A DNA stretch of 58,272 nucleotides from CAYWJA01 sp964458485 (GTDB taxonomy: Bacteria > Patescibacteriota > Gracilibacteria > UM-FILTER-43-11): contig CAYWJA010000007.1 in NCBI GenBank assembly GCA_964458485.1, forward strand, positions 1-58,272. Direction: 5' to 3'. A program made the translations under genes and the position numbers. This document shows, piece by piece, positions 58,207-58,272 of this stretch (within the stretch, counting starts at the first letter, position 1; every line of letters begins with the position of its first letter). Below the pieces are notes generated by a model that was not told where the DNA came from, ran no database searches, and saw nothing but the letters and a program-made list of their open reading frames with translations.

Positions 58207-58272
58207 AAAAACAAAAAATAAAAAAAACAAAAAAAAAAAAAAAAAAAGAAAAAAAAGAAGAACAAAAAAAAA
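58207..58272. other. A-rich low-complexity end of the window
   Basis: Almost only A, with scattered C, T and G. It looks like a contig end or a sequencing/assembly artefact rather than a gene. Confidence 0.7.

Noticed and set aside
58207..58272. Poly-A tract as a biological feature
   Set aside because: It lies at the very end of the window and has the look of a contig-end artefact.

Overview
The window is AT-rich and uses the standard genetic code (TGA acts as a stop). It looks like Patescibacteria/CPR DNA. The signs are compact genes with almost no Shine-Dalgarno sequences, several promoters whose -10 box lies 6-8 bases before the ATG (leaderless mRNAs), a threonyl-tRNA synthetase without a TGS domain, many small GC palindromes, several toxin-antitoxin pairs and a DUF5667/sigma-factor pair. 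The taxon is inferred from gene content only. The last ~65 bases are A-rich low-complexity sequence and look like a contig end.

Region 1 (1-15.3 kb, plus an outlier at 20.4-22.0 kb) holds nine paralogues of one Cys/Asn/Tyr-rich protein of about 545 residues. The termini are homologous double zinc-ribbon modules. Between them lie two related halves of short Cys-rich repeats, each ending in a signature like NKQYSKEEYEEL. Copy 2 has an in-frame amber codon and copy 8 has lost its terminal ribbons. Most copies are separated by near-identical hairpin spacers built from a repeated TCCTACA-like unit. Copies 5 and 6 instead sit divergently from ORF6N-domain regulator genes, across a shared SOS-type operator.

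Region 2 (15.3-27 kb) has a VirD4/HerA-like ATPase, a methyltransferase, a HigBA-like pair, a TrmB-type regulator with a candidate autoregulatory operator, the ninth paralogue, a Thr/Asp-rich lipoprotein, an NSS sodium symporter, a Phd/RelE pair, lexA, and a small membrane protein under two SOS boxes. The motif TAGTRAAC-N4-GTTYACTA (the GAAC-N4-GTTC type of LexA box) lies inside the -35/-10 spacer of five promoters in the window. These promoters drive the ORF6N genes, the lexA-proximal membrane protein, a small basic protein, and a GxxExxY/DUF763 pair. This suggests a local LexA regulon.

Region 3 (27-46 kb) is mostly housekeeping or of unknown function: an M20-type amidohydrolase, gmk, tRNA-Gln with degenerate copies, Elp3, a PfkB kinase, a WecA/MraY-type transferase, thrS behind a T-box riboswitch, a SanA-like protein, a sigma factor with a DUF5667 protein, and tRNA-Leu. 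Region 4 (46-58 kb) has an RHH/RelE pair, DUF763 with GxxExxY, dnaK under a perfect CIRCE element, grpE, a histidine-kinase-like ATPase, an FmdB-like zinc ribbon, tRNA-Cys and an ABC exporter.

Intergenic DNA is rich in inverted repeats whose arms are degenerate 6-8-base tandem repeats. The unit sequence differs from locus to locus, and two stretches of the same kind lie in frame inside elp3. Three REP/MITE-like TGTCATCC...GGATCC elements are also present. No CRISPR array, rRNA or intact transposase was seen.
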